Notes under the pieces: model-generated
What the model saw: the letters and a program-made list of their open reading frames with translations, nothing else
Database searches by the model: none
What the model was told of the DNA's origin: nothing
In this document: one piece after another, positions 13,408 through 25,592 of the stretch
Layout: each line of letters begins with the position of its first letter
Numbering within the stretch: position 1 is the stretch's first letter
Position numbers and translations under genes: made by a program
Origin: Perkinsus chesapeaki
Lineage: Eukaryota; Perkinsozoa; Perkinsida; Perkinsidae
Reading direction: 5' to 3'
NCBI GenBank assembly: GCA_013115145.1
Contig: JAAPAO010000033.1
Coordinates: 58,483-122,482, forward strand
Length of the DNA: 64,000 bases

Positions 13408-15064
13408 TTATATTATAGTTTTACCGAGAGCACTCTCGACCAATTCCAAACCTAGACGTACCTAAATAAATAATACATCTAATATCATCAATGAATCTAT
13501 TATACTGTTGCTTACTGTTGGAGGACCTCTTATTAACGGATTATCACCATGCAATTGTTCTTCAAACTCGGTATCCATTAATTTACTATTATCGTCTAAA
13601 TATAACATACAGTACAAGCCCAGATATGCTATCAGTATAATTACCTTGGGGTTGGCTTAAAGCAGCTGTTGGCATGGGACTGTACATTTCCTTTGACTTC
13701 TGTAATATTCTCATATCCATAACAGGATTGATTTCTACTAGGTCCATGCTACCTAGCTTACCAGTCATAGCTAATCTTTCACATATATAATGTGATTCCC
13801 TATAATATATTGAACCCTTATACTATACTACTATTATCACCTGTATGTTAGACCTCCTTTAGCCTTTGTACCGGTACCAGGAGCTATAACGGGATCTAAG
13901 ATAACAACGCTTGTTACCGGCGATATTATTAAAGAGGGTGTTCTGATAATGCTTACCAATTCCATCTATATCTAAGGAAAGATGAATTGGCCGATCACCG
14001 TTAGGATTAATATGCTTTAAAGCTTCCTCCATAACTGCTGATATACCAAGACGATCAACATCAGTCATAGTGAAGCACTATAATATACAAAATAAACAAA
14101 TAGCCAATACTGCTGTTCTTGTTGGTATAGCTACCTTGACACGGGACTGTCTAAGCAATCTTCTTTCTTCAGGGTCAATATCACGTAGGCCAATGAATAC
14201 TAAAATAAGGGCAATGACGGTGGCGGCGCGGGTGATATAGGAATATAATGCGATCATACCTATCCTATCCTCCTTTAATGGATTTAATAGATGAGCATCC
14301 ATCCACTCAAATCCTTTAGCCCTTTCTTGGAACCATCCCATAGCATGGGCAGCAGGCATACCTAAAATGAGTAACTATCAATAATAGTAATAATGTACAA
14401 CATTCACCATGATAGTTGCCGGATGGGCTAGTACCAGGATGATTACAATCACCATGGGCATCAACCCAAACTACACATGTATCAGGTCTAGCACGCATTA
14501 TACCTAATATATAATAATATAGACCACATAATAGTCAAGATAGACTTACCGGATATAGTAGGACAAGCTAGACTGTGATCGCCACCAACAGTTAATACAA
14601 ACTTCCCTTCAGTAGCTGCATTATATACAGCATTAAACACCTAATAATACTTGGTACTATAATAATAACACCGGCCACGTACATGTCCACATGCTTGACC
14701 TATCTTTTGACAATTCTTTATCTTATTATCATCATAATATGGTATATTAGCCCTAGACTGTGGTACTTCTGGTGCATTAGGTATAGGTGTATTAGCAAGC
14801 TCATTGAAATTAAGATCTCCTTTATCTTCAAACCGCCAGTCAATAGCTTCAACAACCTAAGATACCATACAATACTAATAGTAGTAGGTATAGTACAGCT
14901 TTAATGCCTCCCTCTCTGAGGGCCTCTGGTGCCTTATCAACACCGGTATCATAGTCTTGTCCATCAGATAATGGTGCACCAATCATAGTAAGTGTTTTAG
15001 GCTCATTTAATGACCATACGGGATTAGTATTACATCCCAACATAGTCGATAAAGATGATCCCAT
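13408..15064 (-). CDS. Arginase
   Basis: Hydrolyses arginine to ornithine and urea with a binuclear Mn centre. Reading from 15064: [20 protein letters not shown], then [25 protein letters not shown]-like N-terminal strand/helix. The metal ligands are all visible: GGDHSL (near 14590), [11 protein letters not shown] (near 14460; Asp-Ala-His-x-Asp), SGNYHG and SLDIDGI followed, after an intron, by [16 protein letters not shown] (near 13970-13860). MDLVEINPV (near 13745) and a C-terminal [13 protein letters not shown] complete the fold. Around eight introns split it. All catalytic residues are retained, so an active enzyme is expected. MGSS at the N-terminus has a Gly2 and could be acylated (speculative). 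Agmatinase-type ureohydrolase is a less likely alternative. Confidence 0.9.
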
Positions 15065-15527
15065 AATACAAGTACGGTTACTGACGACAAAGATAAAATG
15101 ACTACAACTTATTCATCATCACACTTAGTAACGCTAGGTGACACTAGCGGAAAGGGACAAGGTCTCCACCAAAAATGCGTTCGAAAAAAAACGTAGCAAT
15201 TGGCGCGCGCCCAATAAATCCTGCGCACATTCCAAGATGTAAAAACCAATGACCAATTTCCTTTAGGATCCTTCATATCTGCTCGAGTGAGCTTAAAAAG
15301 GGACAAATAAGGTATACAGCTAACGTAGACATAACATCCTCCCGTGGAGCCGTACGCACGCACCACAATAATAACATCTTACTGTGCTGCTACTGCTGAC
15401 TGGGTGGTTGAATGATTGTATAGTTCGATGCACTGGGCTGCACTGTAGAGCTCTAAAGGCATGCGTGGTGGTATACATTACCATATCACCGTATTATCGA
15501 GTATCTTCATTAGTTGACCTTAGTGTT
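15065..15527. promoter_or_regulatory. Divergent intergenic region, arginase / CCDC130 homolog
   Basis: The 463 nt between two divergent starts must contain both promoters. A GC-rich stretch at about 15202-15227 ends in CCAATAAATCCTGCGCA, closely resembling a block at 38876-38889 in another divergent intergenic region (14 of 17 bases match). No TATA box is evident. Confidence 0.4.
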
Positions 15528-16724
15528 ATGTCACAGTCGGGTTTGGCAATAAAGGCCACACAGGCCGATAACTTCTATTTTCCACCAGAGTAGGTATTGA
15601 CCATCATTGACCATTATCAATAGCTATTATTTAGTTATGAAGAGAGGCATGGTACTATTAATAAGATAAATAAGGCACATACATTAGGGAAAAGGGCCAA
15701 GTAATGGTATTACCTATTATACAGAGGTAATGGTATAATAGGTATATATCCGATGGTATTATTATTATACGGTTTGAGATGCCATTTCATGTGAGATGTG
15801 ATAAATGCCTACAGAGGACAGCACAGGTAATAGTAGGATGATATAATGGATGTATAATAATAGGTAATGTTAGGGTGTAAGATTTAATGCCCGTAAAAAG
15901 AAGGTTGGTAACTATTACACCACACCTATATATGAGTTTACTTTCCTTTGTAAAAACTGTGAGAATCCATTCGTTATACGAACTGATCCAGAGCATGCTG
16001 GATACTCCTTGGAGTCTGGATGCACTAAATGTGTTATGGAATGGGATGCTAAGAAGGCTGGTAGTAGGAGGAGGGTGGTGATGGTGGTATGGTGGATTAA
16101 TAAATAAGGTTAGGTAGTATTGAGGCAGTGGACCCTGAGATAAGGAGGGATATGGACAATGATCCTATGTTCAAATTGGAGAGGACAATAACAGATGAAG
16201 GAAGAGTAAAAGCGCAAAAGAATGGTAGTTATTAGCAACAGTAATATTAATTAGTATTGGTTTAGATTTAAGAGCAATTATGGCCCGGGAAGATGAGCTA
16301 CATGGTGATAGTTATGCAGCTAGTCGGATAGTAAGGAAAAGATTTAGAGAGGAAAGTAAAGTTATAGAAGCTGAACGGAAGAGGCGAGAAAAGAAAAATA
16401 ACTTTGGTAACACTGATCCTACTCCTCCTTGTTGGTAGTGTTGTACGAGGTGTGGTGTTAGGTATGATACTAGCCGATGTTAATGATGAGGATACTAGGG
16501 AGGCAGCTAGATTAAGGAGAGCTGGAAAGTTTAAGACAGATGCCCATAGTGTTAATAATGCTATTAATAAGGCAAAGAAGCTATCTGAGCCTATATTTGG
16601 TAGTAGAAGATCATCATCGAAGAAGAAGGCGTTATCTAGCGATAGGGATAGTCATATAATAGAGCATTCAGTTAGAGTGTTAATGGCCAAAAAGGTGGCT
16701 AAAGGCAGCAGTCGCCACCGTTAA
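15528..16724 (+). CDS. Splicing factor of the CCDC130/YJU2B (CWC16) family
   Basis: CWC16 proteins join the spliceosome around branching. The start at 15528 gives MSQSGLAIKATQADNFYFPP, then DYEERHGTINKINKAH after the first intron; the ADNFYxPPDY opening is typical of CCDC130 rather than YJU2 itself. A zinc-binding part follows: MPFHVRCDKCLQRTAQ (near 15780), an intron, VRFNARKKKVGNYYTTPIYE, FTFLCKNCENPF and RTDPEHAGYSLESGCTKCV. The C-terminal half is basic and helical (RRAGKFKTDAHSVNNAINKA) and ends VAKGSSRHR. Length and order match the family. Confidence 0.88.
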
Positions 16725-16803
16725 GAAGCATTATTGTTGTGTTACAATGATAATGTGTATTATTATACAGCCCCCCCCTGTTTTTATACCATCTATTATT
16801 ACT

Positions 16804-17610
16804 ATGACAAATGCTACAGCATTCCCTATGTAGGCATCCCTATGCAGCCTTATCGTCTTTACTATAACTACATTCTCTTTTAGATGGTTTGCTTATGACG
16901 ACGATAATGATGATTACGGGCTATCTGGGCTAATGGGATCTAATAATAGGCATAATAGAATTAAAAGGGATATATTACTACCTGTAGTAGAGGATAGGAG
17001 GGTGGTACCTTATGGTGGGGGTATGGGAGAGAAATACGGTATGATAACAACATATACTCCGTGGATATCAGATGTTATTGAGGGAAAGAGCGGTATGGTA
17101 TCGTTTAAGAATAGCAATAGGAAACGTCCAAGAATGGATATATTAAAGGATATAATAAAGGGCTTTACATCTGATGTAGATAGAAAAAGGGATGGTATAG
17201 TAGGAGGTTGGGGAGAGGGAGGGAATAATAGACAATATATAGATAATAACAATGATATATGGCGACCTGGATGTAAACAAGAAAAAGAAGAAGGACAGCA
17301 AGGTGATTATGATATAGACGATGACAATGAGGAGGAGGAGGATGATGATGATTTAATTGATTGGGGATCACTGGTAGCTGCACCCGTAATACCTAGTTAT
17401 AGTATACCGTCTGATTGGAGGATACCATGCACCAATAATAATATACTTATTCAAGTTATTAATGAAGATAAAGAAGAAGAAGAGGAAGGAGGCAATATCC
17501 ACAATACAGTAGATGATTGGACTATTATTAATTCCCATAACACTGCATCGCCTCCTACTACCCCCAGCAATAATGATAACAAACATGATGGTGATTTTGT
17601 AGTGGTATAG
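16804..17610 (+). CDS. Acidic hypothetical protein
   Basis: Two exons: a short first exon MTNATAFP, an intron at about 16830-16883, then one long exon reading WFAYDDDNDDYGLSGLMGSN. The protein is about 250 residues: a basic-rich middle (NSNRKRPRMDILKDIIKGF), a strongly acidic tract (DDDNEEEEDDDDLIDWGSL, near 17320-17370), a second Glu run near 17470, and a Ser/Thr/Asn tail ending DGDFVVV. Two DDW/IDW motifs stand in acidic context. I do not recognise a family. It lies 80 nt downstream of the CCDC130 homolog on the same strand. Confidence 0.6.
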
Positions 17611-17841
17611 CAGTACTTCTGACAGCGGTCGTAGTGGTCGTGGTGGTGGTAGTATTGCTGTTGTTGCCTTCTTTTTGAAGGTTGCTGTGTGCCTTTTTAA
17701 TCGGGTATGTTGTATAAGTTGTTGTTATTGAGGCCTTTTTACCAATGCGGCCCCCTTTTTTAATTATCGTGCTTGTTGTGTTTATTAGTAATACATCAAT
17801 CCCTTTGTCTTGGCCTTCCCTATCACTCCCAGTCTTTCACC

Positions 17842-18756
17842 ATGGTAGACTCTATTACAGTATACCAAGGCAACAGCAACATTACCGTTAGATCCACATT
17901 TGGACCACAACAAGAACAACAAGTTGCATCAGTTGACACTACTATTGTTACCCAAAGGAGGCGGTGGTTGTTGTCGATGTTATTGATGGATAAATGTAGT
18001 AGTATATTAGGATGGAGTGGTGGGGTATGTAGAAGGATAGTAAGGTTATATTCCTATACCATGTTATTGGGCTGGTTCTTGCTAGTGATAGCTGTTAAAC
18101 AAGGATGGTTTATATTAAAGATAGCTTCATTAGTATTATGTGGATTAGCTGTATTAATGTTTATAGTTAAAGAGGTTGATAGATTAAGTAGACGCCAGCA
18201 TCCGATTGGTGTACCATTAACAGTATCAAGTGAAGCATGCAGGATATTAAATGAATGTAGTAGGCCGGCAATATATGGTCGTATGGAGGTTGGTGGTGAA
18301 TGCCCATTATGTATAAGGAAGATGAGATCTGAGTCTACAGTAGTGGAATTAGTAGCATGTGGGCATACTGTACACACTGAATGCCTTAAATCATTTATAA
18401 AGTATTCATCACCATTGGCTACTAGGACATGCCCACTTTGTAATAGACCATTTATACCACAAACAGCAACGTATAACAGAACATCTCTACCCCTCCCAAG
18501 AGGTAGTAGTAGTACTAGTAGTATGATGAAGACAATACAGTTAAAGAATCAACATGGTATAATTGGTAGAAGTAATGATAAAGGCAATAGTGCTGAGATT
18601 ATACCAACTACATCTACATTACCAGCAGTATTAACACCAACACCACCACGACAGTCAAGTAGAACTGCTGCTGCCACTACTATTGGATATTACAATAGAA
18701 GAGGGGATGGTTGTTATTCACCTAAGACCGCCGCGGCAGCAGTCCCTACGGTATAG
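17842..18756 (+). CDS. Membrane-anchored RING-H2 protein (probable E3 ubiquitin ligase)
   Basis: A single uninterrupted exon from an ATG in good context (CACCATGG). Two adjacent hydrophobic stretches near residues 72-115 (MLLGWFLLVIAV and SLVLCGLAVLMFIV) predict a transmembrane hairpin. A RING-H2 follows: CPLCIRKM, then ACGHTVHTECL, then CPLCNRPF, giving the C3H2C3 ligand order. The tail is Thr/Pro/Ser-rich with an Ala run at the end. The RING side is predicted cytosolic (inference). One of the few intronless genes in this AT-rich half. Confidence 0.8.
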   Translation: MVDSITVYQGNSNITVRSTFGPQQEQQVASVDTTIVTQRRRWLLSMLLMDKCSSILGWSGGVCRRIVRLYSYTMLLGWFLLVIAVKQGWFILKIASLVLCGLAVLMFIVKEVDRLSRRQHPIGVPLTVSSEACRILNECSRPAIYGRMEVGGECPLCIRKMRSESTVVELVACGHTVHTECLKSFIKYSSPLATRTCPLCNRPFIPQTATYNRTSLPLPRGSSSTSSMMKTIQLKNQHGIIGRSNDKGNSAEIIPTTSTLPAVLTPTPPRQSSRTAAATTIGYYNRRGDGCYSPKTAAAAVPTV

Positions 18757-18956
18757 TGTTAAAGAAGTATGAAGTATAATAAAACAACAATTAATAGTGT
18801 TATTATTGATAATAAAGCCTCCTCCTCCTCATGGTTTGTGATAAAGCTGATGTTAGCCACCACCACCACCATGGTGATGATGATAATTTAATGTTATATA
18901 CATTACTGAATATTGAGTTATATAACATTAACTAGTATATAGTACACTTTGGTGAT

Positions 18957-20338
18957 ATGGCTAATGCAACAGACTCAAAGTTAAATAAAGGAAGGGCATT
19001 ACTAGAGAAGATGGGATGGCATCCAGGCAGTGGGTTAGGTCGAAAAGAACAAGGGATGAAGGCGCCATTACATGTATATATCCTACTACTACTACCACTG
19101 GTACTATTGGTGTTGATAGGTTAAACAAAGGGCTGGTACACATGCTAAGATAGAACCATTGGCTATCAATAAGAATAGTCTCAAACGAGTAAGTGATAGT
19201 CATACCAACAACAACAGCAACAACAGCTCAACACCGCCTAGTGAAAGTAGTGGAGAGGAGGGTTTACAATGGAAAAGACAACGAACACAAGATGATAATG
19301 ATGATAGAGGAGCATTAGGGATGAGAAGTGTGGCTCAAGCTGCGGCAGCTGCTGTTAAATTAGCCCAGCAACAAGGGCGAATTGAGGGGAATAGTAGTAA
19401 TTTAATATCAACTAAGGTAGTATGGTTAATTATGATTGTTGTTAATGTAAATGTATACAATTAGGTAGTCCCTACCGCTGATAATCCATTTGGTGATCCA
19501 TTTCAACCTAAAGATGTATTGGACTCATCCACTAGTGTTAGTACTGCTGAACCTGTTATGTTACCATTAGGGATTAATGTAATACCATTACTATTAACAC
19601 ATGGGCATCATATGGTTATTGGTCTGTAGGCTTACTATATAATGCAAACAATGATGAGACTATTGGATCCTAAAACAAGCAGATTTGAAGCTAGATTAGA
19701 GGATGAGTTTGATTGCAAGGCCTTCTTTGATTTAGGGTAGTAATAATAATCACTATTACATTAATACATGTTCCTTAGTGTTGCTGGTACATTGGTGGTT
19801 ATGCCAGTAGAAGGTCATAATGTTACATCATCTACAGTAGCAGCAGCTGTAGAGTTTATAAAGGAGGATGTCATACCAAGATGTTTAACACAAGATGGTA
19901 TAAAGGATCTATGGTGAGGGAATATGGGGAAAGGGTAGTGATGTGATAAGGGATAGTATCTTAGGGAGGAATATAGCTTTTCATCTAAAAGTAGAGGAGC
20001 AGCAGCAGCATGGCAACAACAACAGGAGGGGGATAAAGCAGCAATAGAGAATGAGGAATGGTTAAAGAAGGTTGAAGCATATCAACCTAAAGCACATCAT
20101 GGCAAAGGTATACCAATACATACAGTACTGCTGCTTATTCTGGTATATGCATGCAGTTTATTAGGTGGTATTGGTTGTATTAGTAGTAGTGCTGATAACC
20201 CTACTATGCTATCTACTCTACTAGGGGCAGGGTATAACAGCAGCAGCAGTAGTAGTAGTGGACAACAGTTTGTACATGGGCCGGTGAGCAGTGTGGATGA
20301 AGTAGGGTTGGCATATCGACTGCCATCAGACACTTGAT
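18957..20338 (+). CDS. G-patch domain protein
   Basis: The start at 18957 runs straight into a G-patch: GRALLEKMGWHPGSGLGRKE, then GMKAPLH before the first intron. G-patch proteins usually activate DEAH helicases or act in splicing. The following exons contain poly-N/S, a basic WKRQRTQDD stretch, an Ala run, ADNPFGDPFQPKDVL, then AGTLVVMPVEGHNVTSS, a long helix AAAVEFIKEDVIPRCL, and a Gln-rich segment. A stop at 20336-20338 follows YRLPSDT. Alternatively an intron from about 20284 to the AG at about 20329 joins to TLDPEDAEAVVSNLVKIPEK and the gene runs on to about 20445 or into the next gene. The acceptor near 19640-19665 is unclear. Confidence 0.6.
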
Positions 20339-20542
20339 CCTGAGGATGCAGAAGCCGTAGTCAGTAACTTAGTTAAGATACCAGAAAAGGTATCACAAGT
20401 GATAACAAGACGTATAGATGATATTAAAGTAGCTACTAAGGTGGTTGATATTAGGGTAACCAACACCACCACTAGTACTAGTAAGTGATGATGATGATGA
20501 TGGTAGGTATCATCAACACCACAAGGAGGGCAAAGGAGTGTT

Positions 20543-23271
20543 ATGTTGAAGGGGACTAAGAATCGTATAGAGACTGTTAAACAGATATTTATGGAGTTTA
20601 GGGCATCAGCTGCTGATAAACGATCTGCTACATTAGATACTTTACTTAGTCATATTTATACACAACAACAACGACAACGGTTTATTTAATATTATCATAC
20701 TAACATTGTGTATTGTTATCAACTAGGGGATACTCTCAGCTATAATCATAAGTGATATGACACATACCCTATCTAATCAGCATCTAGCAAAGAGAGTGGT
20801 AGCAGCAGCAGTACATCGGTCAACACCAGCTGAAGTATATCAAATACTTAGATCTATTACAACATCTAGTAAGTACACCAAGTGGGTTACCTATAGGGTT
20901 GTTATTGATAGGAATGTTGTTGTTAGATGAGCTACGAGGGGTATATTTAACACATAAAAGATCATTTGATATAAGATGTCATGCTGAATATATAGACAGA
21001 ATGGCTAGATTGAGTAATGATAAAGTACCCAAGTTGGAAGATGATCATTGGCGATGGGTAGAGAGAGCATTGGAGAAGTTGTAAGAACCTAATTATCGTA
21101 TAATAGTGTAATGCTATTATTGTTGTTCAGTCAACAAAATGGGTTCCTGCATGCCCCTACTGTACGTGAAGGTTTAGGAAGACTATGCCATTCAGTAGCA
21201 AGATGTATACCTGATAATATTACATTTCATCAAGTCTTAGCTAAAACTATTGTAAGAATACTCTATCATATATGTATGTACTACTTCCTTTTGTTAGGTT
21301 GTTGCACCAATTAGCTCTATGAGTCCACCAGCACTAACAGCTACAATGTGGTCATTAGCAACATTACATGTCAGCCTTGAGGATAAATCACCTTATCGTG
21401 TGTCATTATCATTAATAGCCGAGCAATGTGCTAATAAGATAACATTAGTTGATAAAACAGCTCCTATCGTTAAGTCGATGTGGGCTGCTATTAAAGTAGA
21501 TGTAGCAGATCCAATAATGCAAGATCTTTATCGTAAAGGTTTGGCTCATACTATAGACTTGCACACCAATAAAGGTGTTCCTTTAACTTTAAAGGATGTT
21601 ATTTTATTATTATGGGGCTCGGCAACCTTATCTAAACTAGGCCCTGTAATGGACGTTGATAAGCTTATTGATATATCAAGTAGAGTAATATGTTCTATAC
21701 AAGAGAAGGAGTATGAGATAGATCCACAGAATACCACAATGGCTCTATGGTCATTGGCTAACTTCATTCCAGAGAGTATAAATGCACATGACCTAGTATG
21801 TAGGGTTATAGCAGAATCTATCAAGAATGCCGAGGCTGGGCGTTTAAGTCCCTTCGAGCTCTCTTTGGTATTATGGTCAATGGGTAAGATGTATGACCCA
21901 GCCAGTAGACCACTACGTGATGTAATAGTGAAAGCGGTGTTAGACTTGAAGCCTAAAGTTGATAATCTACTACATGTTTTCTCATTACGACAATTAGCTA
22001 ATGTTTTATGGTCATTTGGCGCTACTCGTATTGATGGTTGTAGAGATATATTTGATGCATCATCAACTCTACCAATACTAAAGTCAGGTAGAGTAACGTC
22101 TAATGAGTATAGGCAATCCATAGCTAATATAGCATGGGCATATGCTACACACGATTATTCATCAGAGACTGTATCAAATAGGGTTAAAGAATTATTAAAG
22201 TACTTCACTAGTAGTAGATATGATGATATGACAAGTCAGCATGCAGCTACTATAGCATGGGCATTATGGAGAATGAGGGGTATGGAAGCCAATAGTATTA
22301 ATCATATGGCTATGATAGCACAACGATATGGCGATAGATTTGCTAATCGACATGTTATTACATTAACTAGGGCAGCTGCTGGGGCTAAGTTCTATCATCC
22401 AGCACTGCTTGATGTAATTATACGTCGGCCAATAACATCATGGACAACAGAGCAATGCGGGCAGTTGTTATGGGTATTGGCTACATGGTCAGGTGTTAGT
22501 GATGATAAACGTATGATAGAATATGCTATCAATTGTGATGAAATTGTGAGACAACATGCTTATACTAATAACGGCGGTGATGAAGGGGATACTTTAAGTA
22601 TTGATAAATTAACCACAGTTGAATGGGCATCAGCTTTACTAGATCTACCAACCCCAACACAATACCTATGGGATAGAAAACATGATTACATAGAAGCTCA
22701 TGCATCTGATCTTACAGTCAGTCAAGTGTTACGTGAAAGGTTAGCTGATGCAGATACCTTTGGTGATATGGGTTTAACACAGTTATACTGGGCATGGGTA
22801 TTGAGATGTGGTGTTGACCATCCATCACCACCTGCATGGGTTTTAAAGGTACGATCATGGTTAAGTGATGCTACATCATATTCTATACAACCATCAACAT
22901 TACAAATGAGTGTTAATTCCCATTTACCTAGTGGTGATTGGCGACAGGAATATTTACTACCACCATGGGGTATATCTATTGACATAGCTAGTCCTAGTAA
23001 TAAGATAGCTATCGAGGTGGATGGTAAGGTATTCCATAGTGTGTACGATGTTACATCGTCTCGAACATTCTTGGATGCATCAGCTAGAGTAAAGAAAAGG
23101 TAAGATATCAATAACGAAGGCGTTATTGTTTGGTTCGCTGACTTCAGACTATTGGATAGGCAAGGTTGGAGACTAATTCGTATTGGTGAGCAGGAATATA
23201 AAACGGCTGAAGATGGCCAAGCTAAGAGGAAGTTGTTGGCTAGTGCATTGTCATCAAATGATAATTCATGA
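20543..23271 (+). CDS. RAP-domain, heptatricopeptide-like organelle RNA protein
   Basis: RAP proteins bind and stabilise or process organelle RNA and are expanded in apicomplexans. The large exon (about 21300-23100) has repeated helical units with a W-S/A-x-A/G-x-L signature: MWSLATLHVS, ALWSLANF, VLWSMGKM, VLWSFGATRI, IAWAYATH, IAWALWRM, LLWVLATWSG, VEWASALLDL and LYWAWVLR, spaced about 35-45 residues. The C-terminal RAP domain reads ISIDIASPSNKIAIEVDG, an intron (23101-about 23147), then LLDRQGWRLIRIGEQEY, and ends at 23269-23271. The N-terminal exons (from about 20543, MLKGTKNRIETVK) are less certain, and coding-looking sequence upstream at 20330-20445 could also belong here. Likely mitochondrial (inference); no clear presequence was found. 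Confidence 0.82.
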
Positions 23272-24520
23272 GGTGTTTCCGCTTAATAAGTTTCACATTA
23301 TCTCCGAGTTGTTGCATTGAACCTTATTGCAGTTCACAACGAATTGCCGTGGGAATCACCGCAACGAGTTGTAAATCAGAGACGAATAGTCACTACGGCC
23401 GCTGGGTCGGCAGAAATGTAGGAGATTGTTGGAACATACATCACGTGAATCAGACAGTGTGTTCCTGTCATATAGCGAATAATTCATAACCTATTTATAT
23501 GCAAGTGCTTCCAGCGCCAAGGCCAAGTTCATTAGGCGCATATCCGGGCACAATCTGATGGGGAAGGCCGTGATGCGAGTAACGACAAGCAAAGAACGCT
23601 GCGTCTTCACTCTCGGGCATGAGCCACAGACTAGCGGCTAGTCGGTTTGTCACTAGCCGTGGAGCTCACATTAGCCGTGAGCGTTACAGCTGGTTCCTGA
23701 TCACTTCAACAAGTTGAGCGCTCAACACCTCTGCTCTCGTCTGTGTGGCACTTTGGAATAAGTCGGATCTTCCGGTTGGTATCCGCATCACGGCGGCCGC
23801 TGCCTGTGCCGGTGGTTTCACAGGTCTGTCGCTCCAGCGCAGATTGTCGGGTATTACTGACGCCCAAAACTGTCTTGATGGTATCAAGGTAATAAACCTT
23901 TAAGGTGACCATCAAGTTTCCGTAAAATTGCACCGTATGCGCCATCGGGAGCAAGGGGCTTTCGCGTTCTACACGAGCGGATCCTATTCTGGATACCAGG
24001 GCATCAGAACACGAGTCGGAGGCGCTGCTAGGAGCCACTGTTGCCCGAGAGTCTTGGGCCAAGATGTTCAAAATAGCCGTGAGAGCCTGCTACCATCACA
24101 AGAGACATATTACGAGAGGAGTCCGTCTACACGGGACAGTCTCTCAGATCGCGAGGGCACAACGTAAATGTCAAAACTCACATGGCTGAGGCATTATATT
24201 TGATATACTAATTATACTTATTTAGTAGTAGTCTACTAGCTACTGGAAGCATCTCCCCTCTGTGGTGAAAGTTCGATGCTCATTAAGCAACCCTACGCTT
24301 CCGCATTAAGGAACGCGAAGTCTATGTGTGACTTTGAAGCCCAATTAAGCGGTTTTGACAATGGGGTACAGATAAGGGGCTATACTTAGCCCCACAATAT
24401 ACAATAGCGTATGGATTTATGGATTTACGCATTGATACAGTTTCAATACATCCAGATAGACTCCAGAGCATTAGACATATGAGGTGTTCACGTGGAGAGG
24501 TTTGGGCAGTGAAAAAAACC

Positions 24521-24889
24521 TCAACGCCTGATCTTGCCACAGTGTCTGAACCACCTAGCATTCTTCTCACCCACAGACCACCCATCATATTCAGGGTGGT
24601 ATACGAACTTATCCCACCTGCGACGACTCCACACATAGTTTAGCTCTGGTTCGAGTGGAGGTGTAAGTGTCAAAATATTGGACTTGTTGTTGAAGGTGTA
24701 ATAGGTGTCGCGAAGACCGCTGTATAATAACTCGCTAACGGCGAACCACAAGTGTTTATTAGGGAGAAAGCTGAGCTTCTCATTAATCGAAAAGCTCCGT
24801 CGACAGTATCTTTCGCCGTCGAACGGGTATATCTCAGCAATGCTCATAACATTGAGTGTAAGTGCCAGAAGACCAAGCAGAAAAGTCAT
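24521..24889 (-). CDS. Possible small secreted protein, 122 residues
   Basis: From the internal Met at 24889 the product starts MTFLLGLLALTLNVMSIAEI, a good signal peptide, followed by YPFDGERYCRR and a Trp/Tyr-rich body (LWFAVSELLYSGLRDTYY; DKFVYHPEYDGW). The frame is open further upstream to 25024, but the signal peptide suggests the inner start. It has one or two Cys and no known domain. Small secreted proteins of this kind are plausible as lineage-specific products in parasitic protists (inference). The plus strand here has an overlapping open frame, so coding is not certain. Confidence 0.35.
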   Translation of the reverse strand: MTFLLGLLALTLNVMSIAEIYPFDGERYCRRSFSINEKLSFLPNKHLWFAVSELLYSGLRDTYYTFNNKSNILTLTPPLEPELNYVWSRRRWDKFVYHPEYDGWSVGEKNARWFRHCGKIRR

Positions 24890-25573
24890 TGATGATGGGA
24901 GAGCCGAGCGAGCAGATGTTGTAGCCACCGCCGAACTCAATGTCGGACTTGGTTGAAGGATATGAACTTTTAGTTCGAGGGATGATAAGAGTCGCTTCTC
25001 AAACACAAACGAGAGACGAGACAACTAAGGATAAGAATAAACCTCATGATCGTAAATCCCTCAGCCCGGACTGGGAGCCAGAACTCTACTATCACAATTG
25101 AACAGGTTTCACTAGTTCCACGCAGCTTATGGAGAGGCCCCACGCTTAAGTAATTAGGAAGGGGCGCGCTCCATTGGCGGAGGTACACGTGCGGTGCGAG
25201 AACCCCAACCGGGTACTTATCCCTGCTACGTGCTCTAATACATGAAAAGCCACAAAGCCGATATGAGCGGTGGCAACCCATCTAGAACTTGTACACCCAC
25301 CCTCTTAGTGCTGCAAGAGAGGATTGGCTGGCTTGCACCCCGTGCTCCAAACTGAGCATGAGACGACGAATCTCTTCGCTTTGCTACCCTGTACATGTCC
25401 TTGTGAGGCGGATGCCCAATCTTTTATCGGTGAATTCCAATCTCGACACGTTAGCCCCCCTTATCAGCGGTCGATGGCTTCTTACACGTACGGTCTGGGC
25501 GAGTTCTCTCGCCCACCCCCGAGTGCGCAGAGGCCACACGGCAAGGAGGCGGGTGCCAGTAGGGACTGAGGGT

Positions 25574-25592
25574 TTGAACTCGACGAGTTCAA
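25574..25592. repeat. Perfect 19-nt palindrome
   Basis: TTGAACTCG, a single A, then CGAGTTCAA: nine base pairs around one central base. It stands about 40 nt before the GC-richer island gives way to AT-rich DNA. Confidence 0.9.

Noticed and set aside
18841-18900. Short poly-His/Asp frame after the RING gene as a gene
   Set aside because: It is a CAC/GAT low-complexity run of a few codons with no onward exon.
21546-22121. 191-codon minus-strand frame
   Set aside because: It lies wholly inside the well-supported RAP-gene exon and has no recognisable features.
24640-24665. GGTTCGAG sequence as a tRNA B-box
   Set aside because: No A-box or cloverleaf could be formed around it.
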